Positions 16,498 through 26,456 of a stretch of 64,000 nt of DNA are shown one piece after another. The notes under the pieces were generated by a model, which saw only the letters and a program-made list of their open reading frames with translations, made no database searches and was not told the DNA's origin. Numbering within the stretch: the first letter of the stretch is position 1; each line of letters begins with the position of its first letter. The stretch spans positions 62,001-126,000 of the forward strand of contig PDRY01000016.1 in assembly GCA_002748265.1 (NCBI GenBank). Direction: 5' to 3'. The translations under genes were made by a program, and so were the position numbers. The DNA comes from Rhodobacterales bacterium. GTDB taxonomy: Bacteria; Pseudomonadota; Alphaproteobacteria; Rhodobacterales; Rhodobacteraceae.

Positions 16498-17939
16498 CGC
16501 GCGGCGTCCAGAAGCGCGTCCACGTCCAGATGCCGCTCCACGTGATCGGCAAGATCATCGAGCGCCTGCTCGACGCCCGCATCGAACCCGCCCTGCGACG
16601 GGGCGCCAAACCCGGCCAGCCACGCGGCGCGGAAGGCGTCATCGCGGAACATGCCGTGCAGGTAGCTTCCCACCACGCGGCCATCGGTGCTGCGCGCGCC
16701 TTCGGCCCGGTCTCCGACATGGGCAAAGGGGCGGGCGCAATCGGGGCCCGAGGTGGTGCCGATATGGATCTCATAGCCGGTGAAATCCGTGCCTGATCCC
16801 GCATGGCGGGCGGCAACATCGCGCAGGCGCTTATGCGGGGTCATTACGGTTTCGACGTCCAGAAGGCCAAGGCCTTCGGTCTCACCCGCCGGGCCTTCGA
16901 TGCCGTCGGGATCGCGGATCATCCGGCCCAGCATCTGATAGCCGCCGCAGATGCCCAGAACATGCCCCCCGCGGCGGTGAAGGGCGGCAAGATCAATGTC
17001 CCAGCCTTGCGCTCGCAGATAGGCCAGATCGCCGCGTGTGGACTTGCTGCCCGGCAGGATCACCAGATCGGCATCTCCGGGGATCGGCTGGCCGGGCGCC
17101 AGCATGGTCAGGCGCAGGCCGGGCTCTTGCGACAGGGGATCAAGGTCATCGAAATTTGCGATCCGAGAGAGGCGCAGGCAGACGACGTGAAACGGCCCGT
17201 CCGAGGGGCTGTGGCCCAGATCGACGGCATCTTCGGCGGGTAGGCGCCAGGCGTCATCGAACCAGGGCACCACGCCAAAGCCGGGCCAGCCGGTGAGCTC
17301 TTCGATCAGCGCGAAGCCGTCGTCAAACAGGCTGGGGTCGCCCCGGAACTTGTTGACGATAAAGCCGCAGATCAGCGCGGCGTCGGCCGGGTCGATCACC
17401 GCCTGTGTGCCCTTGATCTGGGCGATCACGCCGCCCCGGTCGATGTCGCCGCACAGCACCACGGGCACATCGGCGGCGCGGGCAAAGCCCATATTGGCGA
17501 TGTCGCCGGGGCGCAGGTTCACCTCGGCGGGGCTGCCCGCGCCTTCAACCACAACCAGATCATGGGCCGCGCGCAGGCGGGCAAAGCTGTCTTGCACGGG
17601 GGCCATCAGCTTGGGCTTGAGCGCCGCGTAGTCGCGCGCCTGAACCGTTTGCCACCGCTGGCCCTGCACCACGATTTGCGATCCGCGTTCGGTTTCGGGT
17701 TTGAGCAGCACGGGGTTCATGTCCGTATGGGGCGCCAGCCCACAGGCCCGCGCCTGAAGCGCCTGAGCGCGGCCGATCTCTCCGCCATCCTCTGTGACGG
17801 CGGCGTTGTTGGACATGTTCTGTGGCTTGAACGGCGCCACCGATAGCCCGCGGTTGCGCGCGGCGCGGCACAGCCCGGCCACCAGCATCGACTTCCCGAC
17901 ATTGCTGCCGGTGCCCTGAAGCATGAGGGCGCGGCTCAT
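16494..17939 (-). CDS. cobQ: Cobyric acid synthase (adenosylcobyrate amidase)
   Basis: 481 aa. N-terminal dethiobiotin-synthetase-like ATPase domain with P-loop [13 protein letters not shown] at about residues 7-19 and [11 protein letters not shown]-terminal class-I-like glutamine amidotransferase domain with nucleophile region [14 protein letters not shown] and a late GSYLHGMF histidine motif. It amidates four side chains of adenosylcobyrinic a,c-diamide in cobalamin synthesis. The ATG at 17939 overlaps the stop of the upstream amidotransferase gene (ATGA). No other cobalamin gene is in the window. Confidence 0.95.
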   Translation of the reverse strand: MSRALMLQGTGSNVGKSMLVAGLCRAARNRGLSVAPFKPQNMSNNAAVTEDGGEIGRAQALQARACGLAPHTDMNPVLLKPETERGSQIVVQGQRWQTVQARDYAALKPKLMAPVQDSFARLRAAHDLVVVEGAGSPAEVNLRPGDIANMGFARAADVPVVLCGDIDRGGVIAQIKGTQAVIDPADAALICGFIVNKFRGDPSLFDDGFALIEELTGWPGFGVVPWFDDAWRLPAEDAVDLGHSPSDGPFHVVCLRLSRIANFDDLDPLSQEPGLRLTMLAPGQPIPGDADLVILPGSKSTRGDLAYLRAQGWDIDLAALHRRGGHVLGICGGYQMLGRMIRDPDGIEGPAGETEGLGLLDVETVMTPHKRLRDVAARHAGSGTDFTGYEIHIGTTSGPDCARPFAHVGDRAEGARSTDGRVVGSYLHGMFRDDAFRAAWLAGFGAPSQGGFDAGVEQALDDLADHVERHLDVDALLDAAR

Positions 17940-18619
17940 GTGAGGGACCGGGTTTTGAGAAACCGCGCGATCTCGTCTGCGCTTGCTGCGGTGTCGAGCG
18001 GGCGGGTCATATGGTCCTCGGCCTGCTGCGCCAGATCGGCGGGCAGCCCCGCGCGGCGGTGATGCAAAAGGCCGTCCGTGAAGCTGGCCGAAAACTCGGG
18101 ATGGGGCTGCATCGTATAGGCGCGATCCCCGTAGAGCAGATAGGCGTTGCGGCAAAACTCCGAACTGCCGACGCACGCGGCCCCTTCAGGCGCGCTCGTG
18201 ACCTGATCCTGATGCCAGGCCATCACCTTGCGCGTGCGGCCATCTGCCAGCCGATAGGTCTGATGGCCCAGAGACCAGCCGCCGCCAAACTTCTCGTTCA
18301 CCCCGCCAAGGGCTTGCGCGATGATCTGATGTCCAAAGCAGATCCCGACGAGAGGCCGGTCCGCGGCATAGATCGCGCGCACCAGCTCTTCCAGCCGGGC
18401 GATCCAGTCATGCCCGTCATAGGTTCCGAATTTCGATCCGGTGATGATCCAGCCGTCGTGATCCTCTGGCGACGCGGGAAAGACGTCGTCCACCACCGCA
18501 TAGGTGGTGAAGTCGAACCCGTGCCCCTCCAGCAGCCGATGGAACTGGGCATCCATGTCCCCGAAGTCGGGGCGCATCTCGTCCATGACATGGCCTGCCA
18601 TCAGGATGCCGATCCGCAT
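17936..18619 (-). CDS. Type 1 glutamine amidotransferase (GMP-synthase-GATase-like, stand-alone)
   Basis: 227 aa with an intact class I triad context: [10 protein letters not shown] (nucleophilic Cys), [11 protein letters not shown] (His, Glu). It begins [11 protein letters not shown]. The substrate is unknown; stand-alone members of this group include gamma-glutamyl hydrolases of polyamine or amine catabolism and uncharacterised enzymes. It overlaps cobQ by ATGA, so they are co-translated, but a role in cobalamin synthesis is only suggested by position. Confidence 0.88.
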   Translation of the reverse strand: MRIGILMAGHVMDEMRPDFGDMDAQFHRLLEGHGFDFTTYAVVDDVFPASPEDHDGWIITGSKFGTYDGHDWIARLEELVRAIYAADRPLVGICFGHQIIAQALGGVNEKFGGGWSLGHQTYRLADGRTRKVMAWHQDQVTSAPEGAACVGSSEFCRNAYLLYGDRAYTMQPHPEFSASFTDGLLHHRRAGLPADLAQQAEDHMTRPLDTAASADEIARFLKTRSLT

Positions 18620-18690
18620 TTTTCGTGATCCCTCGCTTGTCTGACACGCGACGTTTCACAGCGCGCTCGCCGCTGTCAAGCGGGTGCCCG

Positions 18691-18706
18691 GCGTCGCAAG
18701 CGACGC
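18691..18706. promoter_or_regulatory. Inverted repeat in the divergent promoter region 18620-18775
   Basis: GCGTCGC, AA, GCGACGC: perfect 7-bp arms with a 2-nt spacer between the amidotransferase gene (minus) and the FAD oxidoreductase operon (plus). It may be an operator for either direction. No regulator gene is next to it. Confidence 0.35.
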
Positions 18707-18775
18707 AAGGTCGCTTTGCGCTCTGGCTTGAGTTGCAATGCCGCCCCGCGCAACACTCGCTGAAGGGAGAGGATC

Positions 18776-20371
18776 ATGACGAAAGATGGAACCACGATCA
18801 TCGTGGGCGCGGGGCTGGCTGGCCTGACCGCGGCGCTTGAGCTGCTCGACACCGGCGAGCGGATCGTGCTGGTGGATCGCGACAGCCCCGAGGCCGTGGG
18901 CGGTTTGGCGCGGCTCAGCTTTGGCGGGCTGTTCTTTGCGAACACGCCGCTTCAGGCGCGCCACAAAATCACCGACAGCGCGGACGCCGCTTTTGCCGAT
19001 TGGTGCCGCTTCGGAGAGCTCACCGAAGGCGCCGAGGACGCGCTGCCCCGAGCCTGGGCGCAGGCCTATTGCGCGGATAGCGCGGGGCTCTACCACTGGC
19101 TGACCGGGCTGGGGCAGAAGTTCATGCCCGTCCCGCTGTGGGTCGAGCGGGACGGCAACACCGTTCCCCGCTGGCATGTCTGCTGGGGCACCGGGGACGG
19201 GTTGGTGCGCACGATCCTGCGGGCGCTTGAAGCTCATCCCGGCCGTGATCGCCTGACCATCCGGTATGGTATCCGGGTCGATGGACTGAGCACCTCGGGC
19301 GGCGCCGTCACCGGCATCACCGGAGAGGACGAGGCGACCGGCACGCCCGTCGCACTTGATGCGGCGCGGGTCGTGATCGCCACCGGCGGGATCAATGGCG
19401 TGGATGCTCTGATCCGCGAACACTGGCACAAGGATTGGCAGCCCGCACCGCCAGTGATCCTGACCGGCGCGCATCAGTATGGCGATGGCACGATGCACCG
19501 CGCGGCGGCGGGGGCCGGGGCGCAGGTGCACCGGCTCGACCGCAACTGGAACTACGCGGGCGGGATCCATCACTGGAACCCGACCAAGCCGAACCATGGG
19601 CTCTCTACTGTGCCCGCGCGCTCGGCGCTGTGGGTGAACGGGCAGGGCGCCCGTATCATGCCCCCGATGGTGAGCGGTTTTGACACCCGCGATCTGTTCA
19701 CGCAGCTGTGCCGTCAGCCTGCGGGCTATGGCTGGCAGGTGATGAACCGCAAGATCGCGCTCAAGGAACTGGCTGTGTCGGGCGCGGAAATGAACCCGGC
19801 GGTGCGCGATCACAAGATGCTGAGCTTTGCCGCGCAGATCCTGTTCGGCAACCGCTGGCTGTATGACACGCTCACGCAGAACTGCGTGGATGTGGTGGTG
19901 GCGGACGATCTGCCGTCGCTGGTGAACAAGATGAACGCGCTGTCGGTCGGGGGCGTTGAGATGCGCGAAGACACGCTGCGCGCCGCGCTTTCCGCTTGGG
20001 ATGCGGAGATCGCGAAGGGGAATGGCTCGAGCGATCCGCAGATGCAGGCGCTTACCACGCTGCGCCAGTGGAAGGCCGACAAGCTGCGCCTCACGCGCGG
20101 GGTGAAGGTGCTTGACCCGAAAGCGGGGCCCTTGGTGGCCATCCGCACCTTCCCCATCGCGCGCAAATCGCTGGGCGGGATCGTCACCGATCTGGCCAGC
20201 CGGGTTCTTACCCCGCAGGGCGACGCGATCCCCGGCCTCTATGCCGTTGGGGAGGCAGCGGGATTTGGCGGCGGCAATATGAACGGGATCCGCGGGCTTG
20301 AAGGCACCTTCCTGGGCGGCGCGCTTTACACCGCGCGGCGGCTGGGCGCCGCGGCAAGGGAGGGCGCGTGA
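18776..20371 (+). CDS. FAD-dependent oxidoreductase of the fumarate reductase/KstD superfamily
   Basis: 531 aa. The FAD dinucleotide-binding motif VGAGLAGLTAALELLD is at residues 9-24. The C-terminal FAD-binding segment contains GLYAVGEAAGFGGGNMNG. It resembles the predicted FAD-binding dehydrogenases (COG3573 type), whose substrates are not known. The RBS GGGAGAGG precedes the ATG. Its stop overlaps the start of the next gene (GTGATG), so it forms an operon with the ThDP enzyme and the aldehyde dehydrogenase. It may desaturate or oxidise a substrate for the downstream decarboxylation. Confidence 0.88.
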   Translation: MTKDGTTIIVGAGLAGLTAALELLDTGERIVLVDRDSPEAVGGLARLSFGGLFFANTPLQARHKITDSADAAFADWCRFGELTEGAEDALPRAWAQAYCADSAGLYHWLTGLGQKFMPVPLWVERDGNTVPRWHVCWGTGDGLVRTILRALEAHPGRDRLTIRYGIRVDGLSTSGGAVTGITGEDEATGTPVALDAARVVIATGGINGVDALIREHWHKDWQPAPPVILTGAHQYGDGTMHRAAAGAGAQVHRLDRNWNYAGGIHHWNPTKPNHGLSTVPARSALWVNGQGARIMPPMVSGFDTRDLFTQLCRQPAGYGWQVMNRKIALKELAVSGAEMNPAVRDHKMLSFAAQILFGNRWLYDTLTQNCVDVVVADDLPSLVNKMNALSVGGVEMREDTLRAALSAWDAEIAKGNGSSDPQMQALTTLRQWKADKLRLTRGVKVLDPKAGPLVAIRTFPIARKSLGGIVTDLASRVLTPQGDAIPGLYAVGEAAGFGGGNMNGIRGLEGTFLGGALYTARRLGAAAREGA

Positions 20372-22119
20372 TGCCAAAACGGAAGACAGCGGCGCAGGTC
20401 GCGCTGCAAACGCTGACAGAGCTGGGCATTCGCCAGACTTTCGGCATCCCCGGTGTGCACAATACCGAACTCTACGACACGTTTGCGCGCTCCAACCAGC
20501 TTCGCCCGATACTGGTCACCCATGAGGGCGGCGGCGCCTTCATGGCGGATGGTGTCTCGCGCGCCTCCGACAGCGGAGAGGTCGGCTGCCTGCTCACCGT
20601 GCCCGCTGCCGGGTTCACCCACGCCATGAGCGGGATCGGAGAGGCGTTCCTCGATGGCATCCCGATGCTGGTCATCACCGGTGGGATCCGCACGGACACG
20701 CCCTGGCAGCACAAGCTGCACCAGGTCGACCAGATGGAGCTGGCGAAGGGCATCACCAAGGCCGCGTTCCGCGTTGACAAGGTGGAGGACGTCGCGCCGA
20801 TCCTGCGCGAGGCGCACCGGATCGCGACCAGCGGCCAGCCCGGTCCGGTCTTGGTCGAAATCCCCACGAACCTTCAGCTCTTTGATGATGCGGTCGAAGA
20901 GCCCGCGCCGTGGACCGCGCCGCCGGTGCCTCCATTGCCCGATCCGGGGCTGATGGAAGAGGCCGCGCAGTTGCTGGCCCAGGCCAAGCATCCGGTGATC
21001 TTTGTCGGCTGGGGCGCGCGCCGCGCGGTGACGGATGTGATCGCCCTAGCGGAACACCTTCAGGCGCCGGTCTTCACGACGCTTCAGGGGCTGGCGAGCT
21101 TTCCGGCGTCGCATCCGCTCCATGCTTGCTTCGGGCTGGGCGCGGCGGCCGTGCCCGCCGGGCGCAACGCCTATGAAGGGTGCGATGCGCTGTTGACCAT
21201 CGGCGCCCGGTTCGGAGAGATCCCGACCGGCAGTTTCTCGGCCAAGGTACCCCCGGCCCATGTCCATATCGACATTGACCCCTCCGCCATCGGGCTGAAC
21301 TACCCCGCCAAGGTCGGGCTGGTCGGCGACGCCACCGCTGTCGCCCCCGCGCTGCTGGAGGCACTGCGCAAGGCCGCGCCGCCCGCGCCGGAGCGGAGCG
21401 ATTTGCAGGCGCAGATCGCGAAGGACAAGGCGGCCTATCGTGCGGCGTGGCACGCCCATGAGCCGCCCGCAGGCCGGATCAACCCCATCACCGTCTTCGA
21501 CGCCCTGCGCGCGGCCTACCCGCAGGAGGCCACCATGGTGCTCGATGACGGCAACCACACCTTCCTGGCGGCAGAGCTGTTCCCGGTCGGCGCGGGGGGC
21601 AAGGTGCTGACCCCGACCGATTTCAACGCCATGGGATACGCGGTGCCCGCCGCGATCGGCGCGCGGCTGGCTGATCCCCAGCGTGAGCTGTTCGCCGTTG
21701 TCGGGGATGGCTGCTTCACCATGACGGGGATGGAGCTGCTGACCGCCACCCATAACGGGGTCGGGCTCGCGGTTTTCGTGTTCAACGACGGCACGCTCAG
21801 CCAGATCGCGCAGGCGCAGCGCAAACCCTACGGGGCGGAGACCTGCACCCACCTCCCACGTGCGGATTTCGGCGGGCTCGCGCGGGCGGTCGGGGCGCGC
21901 TACATCGTGCTCACCGATCCGGCCAAGACCAGCGACACCGTCACCGCTGCACGCGATCTCGCGCGGGCGGGCAAGGTGGTCGTGGTCGATGTGGCCATCG
22001 ACTATTCGCGCCCGACCCATTTCACGACCTCGGTCTTCAAGGCCAATTTTTCGTCCTTCCCGCTGCGCCAGAAGGCGCGGCTGGCCTCCCGCAGCCTCAG
22101 CCGAAAGTTTCGCCGATGA
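20371..22119 (+). CDS. Thiamine-diphosphate-dependent enzyme (acetolactate synthase/2-oxoacid decarboxylase family)
   Basis: 582 aa with the three-domain ThDP-enzyme layout. The catalytic glutamate that activates the cofactor is Glu52 in THEGGGAFMADG. The middle domain binds a nucleotide-like cofactor, and the C-terminal ThDP/Mg motif runs from GDGCFTMTGMELL to VFVFNDG. The N-terminal FGIPGVHNTELYD resembles AruI-type 2-oxoacid decarboxylases more than true acetolactate synthases, and no small regulatory subunit is present. I chose the ATG at 20371, after GGGAGGG; GTG at 20368 is the alternative. An aldehyde product would feed the next gene. Confidence 0.87.
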   Translation: MPKRKTAAQVALQTLTELGIRQTFGIPGVHNTELYDTFARSNQLRPILVTHEGGGAFMADGVSRASDSGEVGCLLTVPAAGFTHAMSGIGEAFLDGIPMLVITGGIRTDTPWQHKLHQVDQMELAKGITKAAFRVDKVEDVAPILREAHRIATSGQPGPVLVEIPTNLQLFDDAVEEPAPWTAPPVPPLPDPGLMEEAAQLLAQAKHPVIFVGWGARRAVTDVIALAEHLQAPVFTTLQGLASFPASHPLHACFGLGAAAVPAGRNAYEGCDALLTIGARFGEIPTGSFSAKVPPAHVHIDIDPSAIGLNYPAKVGLVGDATAVAPALLEALRKAAPPAPERSDLQAQIAKDKAAYRAAWHAHEPPAGRINPITVFDALRAAYPQEATMVLDDGNHTFLAAELFPVGAGGKVLTPTDFNAMGYAVPAAIGARLADPQRELFAVVGDGCFTMTGMELLTATHNGVGLAVFVFNDGTLSQIAQAQRKPYGAETCTHLPRADFGGLARAVGARYIVLTDPAKTSDTVTAARDLARAGKVVVVDVAIDYSRPTHFTTSVFKANFSSFPLRQKARLASRSLSRKFRR

Positions 22120-23570
22120 TGATGCCAGACACCTGGGATACGATTGAAACCCTGGACGCCCGCTTCGCTGCGGCGCGGGACGCCGCGCGCGCGGAGCCCG
22201 ATGCCCCTTGGAGCCTGCGCAAGGACCGGCTGGAACGGCTCGCCCGCATGCTGCGCGAGGATGAAGACGGCGTAGTAGCGGCGATCTCGTCTGATTTCGG
22301 GCAGCGCGCGGCGGCTGATACCCAGCTTGCCGAAGTCTTCCCGACCTATGCGGAAATCAGCCATGCGCTGCGCCATGGGCGCGGCTGGATGAAACCCCGC
22401 CGGGTGCCCACGGCGATGTGGTTCTGGCTCGGACGCTCCCGGATTGTGCCGCAGCCCAAAGGGCTGGTGGGGATCATCGGCCCATGGAACTACCCGTTGT
22501 TTCTGCTGACCGGCCCTCTGGCGGGGGCCTTTGCGGCGGGCAACCGTGCCATCGTGAAGACATCCGAATATGCGCCGCATTTCGCCAATTGGTTCACGCA
22601 GGCCGCAGCCCGCCACTTTGCCCCCGAAGAGCTAAGCGTGATCCGCGGCGGGCCCGAGATCGGCGCGGCCTTTGCGGCGCTGCCCTTCGATCACCTGTTC
22701 TTCACCGGCAATGGAGAGGTCGGCAAGAAGGTCATGGCCGCCGCCGCCCCGAACCTCACCCCCGTGACGCTGGAGCTCGGCGGGAAATCCCCTGTGATCG
22801 TCACCGCCAAGGCCGATCTGGATCGGGCCGTTGCGCGGGTGATGACGGGCAAGATGCTCAATGCCGGGCAGACCTGCGTGGCGCCCGATTACGTGATGAT
22901 CGACCGCGCCCTGATGACGCCTTTCATTGAAAAGGCGCAGGGCTGGGTGTCAAAGCACTACCCCGATCTGGCGGTGAATCCCGATTTCACGCGGATCATT
23001 GACGATCGCCAGTTCACGCGGCTCATGGGGCTGCGCGATGATGCGGTCGGGCGGGGGGCGCAGCTCCACCCGCTGTCCGGGGTCGAGCCGAATGCCAACA
23101 GCCGCCTGTTCCCGCCGGTGATCGTGACCGGAGCACCGATGGATAGCGCCTTGATGACGAACGAGATCTTCGGCCCCGTCCTGCCCGTTGTCCCGATCGA
23201 TGATCCCAAAGAGGCGGTGGCGCATGTAACGGCGCGCGCCCGACCGCTGGCCACCTACTATTTCTCGGAAGACCGGGCAGAGATTGACGCGCTGTCGGCA
23301 CAGATCGTGTCGGGCGGCGCCTGCCACAATGAGACGATCATGCATGTCGCCCAGACCAATCTGCCCTTTGGCGGCGTCGGCGCATCGGGCATGGGCGGGT
23401 ATCACGGCCAGCACGGGTTCGACACGTTCTCGCATCTGCGCGGCACGTTCATCCAGCCCAAGCTAAACGGCATGGGAATGCTCGCGCCGCCCTATGGGCG
23501 ACGCTTCTGGTCGATGATCAAGACGCTCAAGCGGATCGCGCTGCCGCGCGGAGCGCGTCAGGGCAGGTAA
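22116..23570 (+). CDS. Aldehyde dehydrogenase (coniferyl-aldehyde-dehydrogenase-like)
   Basis: 484 aa NAD(P)-dependent aldehyde dehydrogenase of the class 3-like group. It has GIIGPWNYPLFLLTGPLAGA, FTGNGEVGKKVMAAAA, the general-base Glu in ELGGKSPVIV, and the catalytic Cys in NAGQTCVAPDYV. It starts in a run ATGATGATG at 22116-22124, overlapping the ThDP gene stop, so the precise Met is ambiguous. As the third gene of the operon it probably oxidises the aldehyde produced upstream. Its 3' end overlaps the convergent nlpD-like gene by 13 nt. Confidence 0.92.
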   Translation: MMMPDTWDTIETLDARFAAARDAARAEPDAPWSLRKDRLERLARMLREDEDGVVAAISSDFGQRAAADTQLAEVFPTYAEISHALRHGRGWMKPRRVPTAMWFWLGRSRIVPQPKGLVGIIGPWNYPLFLLTGPLAGAFAAGNRAIVKTSEYAPHFANWFTQAAARHFAPEELSVIRGGPEIGAAFAALPFDHLFFTGNGEVGKKVMAAAAPNLTPVTLELGGKSPVIVTAKADLDRAVARVMTGKMLNAGQTCVAPDYVMIDRALMTPFIEKAQGWVSKHYPDLAVNPDFTRIIDDRQFTRLMGLRDDAVGRGAQLHPLSGVEPNANSRLFPPVIVTGAPMDSALMTNEIFGPVLPVVPIDDPKEAVAHVTARARPLATYYFSEDRAEIDALSAQIVSGGACHNETIMHVAQTNLPFGGVGASGMGGYHGQHGFDTFSHLRGTFIQPKLNGMGMLAPPYGRRFWSMIKTLKRIALPRGARQGR

Positions 23571-24712
23571 TCGTTCGGGTCGGCGCTCTCCAGGCCGCGG
23601 CGGACCTCGAAATGCAGCGCGGGCGGATCGCCCGCTGCGACTTTCGCGATGGTCTGGCCGCGGCTGACGCTGCCGCCCTTGGAAATGGTCAGATCGGTGA
23701 CGTTCACATAGACCGTCAGCAGATCGCCCGAGTGTTTGATCACGACGATCTTGGCGCCATTGGTGTTCTCGGTGACGGCGGCGACGGTGCCGGCATCGGC
23801 GGCTTTGACCGCCGTGCCCGCAGAGGCCGAGATGTCGATCCCGTCATTGCGGCCCTTCGCGTAGTCCCGGATGATCGAGCCAGCGACCGGCCGCACCAGC
23901 CGCGCCGAACCGGCGGCGGAGGCTTGGGTCGTCTCGGGCTTGGGCTGCGGGGCCGGGGTCGGTGTCGCCGCGGGGCGCGAGCTTGCGGCCGCCGACGCGG
24001 CGGGGGCAGGCGACGAGGCGGGCAGCGGGGTGACGGAGCTGGGCGGCGTCGGCGTCGAGGAGCCTTCGCCGGGGGCGGTCACCGCTGGAGCCGCTGGCGC
24101 CGGGGCCGTCGTGGCGACGGGGGCCGCAGCACCTGCGACAGGGATCAGGAGCGTCTGACCGTTGCGCACGGCCATGTCGTCGCCCAGCCCGTTCCACTCT
24201 TTCAGGGCGCCGATCGGCACATCGTAGAGCCGCGCGATCGAGTATGCCGTCTCGCCCTGCCGCACGGTGTGGCGCAGCGGCTCTGCGCCGCTGGCCAGGT
24301 TCGGATCGGCCCCGATGGGCTGGCTGGTGACCCCCGGAGCGGTGGACACCCGGCTGGGCAGGGCGAGCACCTCTCCGGGCCGCAGAACCGTGTCGGGCGC
24401 GATCGCGTTGTAGCGGGCCAGAGCGCCTTGATCCACGCCCAGACGGGCGGCGACGCTGGCCACGGTATCGCCGCGCTGCGCGACGGCCACCTGGTAATTC
24501 GGATAGGATATCACGCCGCGGGAATCCGGCTGCGGGCGCGGGGCGAGATTGGCCACGGCCTCCGTGGTGGAGAACCCTTTGCCGAGCCGACGCAGATCAA
24601 TGTCGAAGGGCTTGGAACAGCCGGACAGCGCCAGCAGCGCGCCGCCCGTCAAAAGGGCGATCCGGGGCGCCAAGCGCGCAGGCTGGCGGAGAGATCTGGT
24701 GCGGGAATTCAT
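23558..24712 (-). CDS. NlpD/DipM-like lipoprotein: two LysM repeats and a catalytically degenerate LytM (M23) domain
   Basis: 384 aa. The lipobox LLALSGC puts the lipidated Cys at residue 32. Two LysM repeats bind peptidoglycan (about residues 70-120, and the segment starting HTVRQGETAYSIARLY). A long Ala/Pro/Thr-rich linker follows, then a C-terminal LytM domain. The zinc ligands are missing: the HxGxD position reads NDGID, TVYAH reads TVYVN, and HxH reads ALH. As in E. coli NlpD and EnvC, the domain is therefore probably an amidase activator for cell separation, not a peptidase. The start at 24712 has GAGGAG upstream. It lies downstream of surE-pcm, as in many Gram-negatives. Confidence 0.9.
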   Translation of the reverse strand: MNSRTRSLRQPARLAPRIALLTGGALLALSGCSKPFDIDLRRLGKGFSTTEAVANLAPRPQPDSRGVISYPNYQVAVAQRGDTVASVAARLGVDQGALARYNAIAPDTVLRPGEVLALPSRVSTAPGVTSQPIGADPNLASGAEPLRHTVRQGETAYSIARLYDVPIGALKEWNGLGDDMAVRNGQTLLIPVAGAAAPVATTAPAPAAPAVTAPGEGSSTPTPPSSVTPLPASSPAPAASAAASSRPAATPTPAPQPKPETTQASAAGSARLVRPVAGSIIRDYAKGRNDGIDISASAGTAVKAADAGTVAAVTENTNGAKIVVIKHSGDLLTVYVNVTDLTISKGGSVSRGQTIAKVAAGDPPALHFEVRRGLESADPNDYLP

Positions 24713-24851
24713 GGCTCGGCTCCTCGTCCTCAGTGGTCTCTTTCGGACCTTGGGATCACGTTGATCAACGGGCCGATCACGCACGGCCCTGTTGCGCGCA
24801 AGAATGGCGCGTATGGCATGGATTTGCAATCTTTTGCCGTGTGGGCGGCGA

Positions 24852-25493
24852 TCAGTCGCTGGCCAACCCCTCAACGAGCGGCACGAAGCGGACCGAGCGC
24901 AGCTCGTCATAGTCCAGACCGGTCTCGGTGCGGGTCACTCGGATCAGGGTCTGAACGGCGTCCGACTGCCCCACGGGAAGCACCATGGTCCCGCCGATCT
25001 TGAGCTGCGCCAGCAGCGGGGCCGGGGGATCTTCGGCGGCGGCGGTGACCAGGATGTGATCGAACGGCGCCTGATCGGGAAGGCCGAAACACCCGTCGGA
25101 CACGCTCAGTGTCACATTCGTGATCCCCATGCCCTCAAGCGTGGCGCGGGCGGAGATGACGAGGCGACGGTGACGATCCACCGAATAGACCCGGCGCGCC
25201 AGCCGGGACAGGATCGCCGCCTGGTAGCCGGACCCGGTGCCGACCTCCAGCACCTTGTCGCGCGCGGTGACGCCCAGGGCCTGCGTCATCAGGCCAACGA
25301 CCGAAGGCTGGCTGATGGTCTGACCGCAGGGGATCGGCAGGGGCATATCCTCATAGGCGCGGTCCGCGAAATGGCCTTTGACGAAAGCGGCGCGGTCGAC
25401 GCTTTCCATCGCGCGCAGCACTTCCGCATCGGTGACGCCCTTGCTGCGCAGGGCGAAGACCAGTTGCATCTTGGATTCGGCGTCGAAGCTCAC
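24852..25493 (-). CDS. pcm: Protein-L-isoaspartate O-methyltransferase
   Basis: 213 aa. SAM-binding motif [18 protein letters not shown], the family motif [13 protein letters not shown] and the late GGTMVLPVG. It methylates isoaspartyl residues so that damaged proteins can be repaired. The family usually begins (V/M)xxDxExKMQL, which here starts at a GTG (25493) that overlaps the surE stop as GTGA; ATG 25469 is a shorter alternative. The surE-pcm-nlpD order is conserved in many Proteobacteria. Confidence 0.94.
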   Translation of the reverse strand: MSFDAESKMQLVFALRSKGVTDAEVLRAMESVDRAAFVKGHFADRAYEDMPLPIPCGQTISQPSVVGLMTQALGVTARDKVLEVGTGSGYQAAILSRLARRVYSVDRHRRLVISARATLEGMGITNVTLSVSDGCFGLPDQAPFDHILVTAAAEDPPAPLLAQLKIGGTMVLPVGQSDAVQTLIRVTRTETGLDYDELRSVRFVPLVEGLASD

Positions 25494-26275
25494 GACAGCG
25501 CCGCCCCAAGCGCTCCAAGCGCCGCGTGATCGGTCAGATCCGCGCGCATGGGGGTGGCGGCAATCCACCCGTCCAGACACAGCGCGACATCGCTGCCATC
25601 CGCCGTTGGGGCGTGCTGGTCGGATCCGGTGATCCACAGGAACCGGCGGCGGTTCGGCGCCTCCGCCGGGGTCATCCGCATCCGCCCATGGCCGCGATAG
25701 CCCTGGGGTGCGGCGCTCAGGCCCTTGACCTCTGCCGCGGGGCAGGGCGGGAAATTGACGTTCCAGAACAGCCCATACCCGTCGGTATCTTCGGGCCAGG
25801 CGTCCAGGATCTGATGCACGACTTGAGCGCCGTGGGCGGCTGCGGCCTCAAATTGCAGATCGCCGGTCATATTCTTGGGGCCCAGATATTGCGATAGCGC
25901 AATGGCCTTGATCCCCTGAAGCGCGCCCTCCATCGCGCCGCCGAGCGTCCCGGAATAGAGCGCGTTCTCGCCCGCGTTGTTGCCCCGGTTTACGCCGGAC
26001 AGGACCAGATCGGGCGGGGCGTCCCGCATCACGTCATGCAGCCCCGCCAACACGCAATCGGCCGGAGACCCTTCGGCCGCATAGCGGCGCTCGCGCAGTT
26101 TCGCGATCATGGTCGGGCTGGTGTAACTGATGCAATGCCCGACGCCGGACTGTTCGAAGGCCGGTGCAACGGTCCAGACCTCGCCATCGGGTCCGGCAAG
26201 CTCTGTCGCGATGGCCTGAAGAACCTCCAGCCCTGGCGCGTTGATGCCGTCGTCATTGGTGATGAGAATGCGCAT
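25490..26275 (-). CDS. surE: 5'/3'-nucleotidase SurE
   Basis: 261 aa with the family N-terminus [16 protein letters not shown] (metal-binding DD) and [25 protein letters not shown]. It dephosphorylates nucleoside monophosphates and is linked to stationary-phase survival. The RBS AAGGGGG precedes the ATG. It is translationally coupled to pcm. Confidence 0.96.
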   Translation of the reverse strand: MRILITNDDGINAPGLEVLQAIATELAGPDGEVWTVAPAFEQSGVGHCISYTSPTMIAKLRERRYAAEGSPADCVLAGLHDVMRDAPPDLVLSGVNRGNNAGENALYSGTLGGAMEGALQGIKAIALSQYLGPKNMTGDLQFEAAAAHGAQVVHQILDAWPEDTDGYGLFWNVNFPPCPAAEVKGLSAAPQGYRGHGRMRMTPAEAPNRRRFLWITGSDQHAPTADGSDVALCLDGWIAATPMRADLTDHAALGALGAALS

Positions 26276-26389
26276 GGTGCCGCCCCCTTTCGTCCTACCT
26301 ATCTGCGGGGGCGCAGGCGGGCAAGACGTCTGAAGCGCGCGCGGACGTCACGTGGCGCCACTGCGTGAACGCGAGAATGGACAGTGCCC

Positions 26390-26426
26390 ATACCGATCGG
26401 TATCTTTGCCCGTACGGACCCGTATG
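26390..26426. promoter_or_regulatory. Palindromic operator candidates upstream of the TetR gene
   Basis: ATACCGATCGGTAT (26390-26403) is a perfect 14-bp palindrome, and CGTACGGACCCGTATG (26411-26426) is a nearly symmetric second site. They lie 54 and 31 nt upstream of the tetR ATG (26457), where autorepression would be expected. Confidence 0.6.
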
Positions 26427-26456
26427 CTGCGGGTTCGCAAACCCGCTGGAGGAGCC

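Noticed and set aside
18656-20377. 573-codon minus-strand frame opposite the FAD oxidoreductase
   Set aside because: Antisense of a gene with clear FAD motifs and ribosome site; no motifs of its own.
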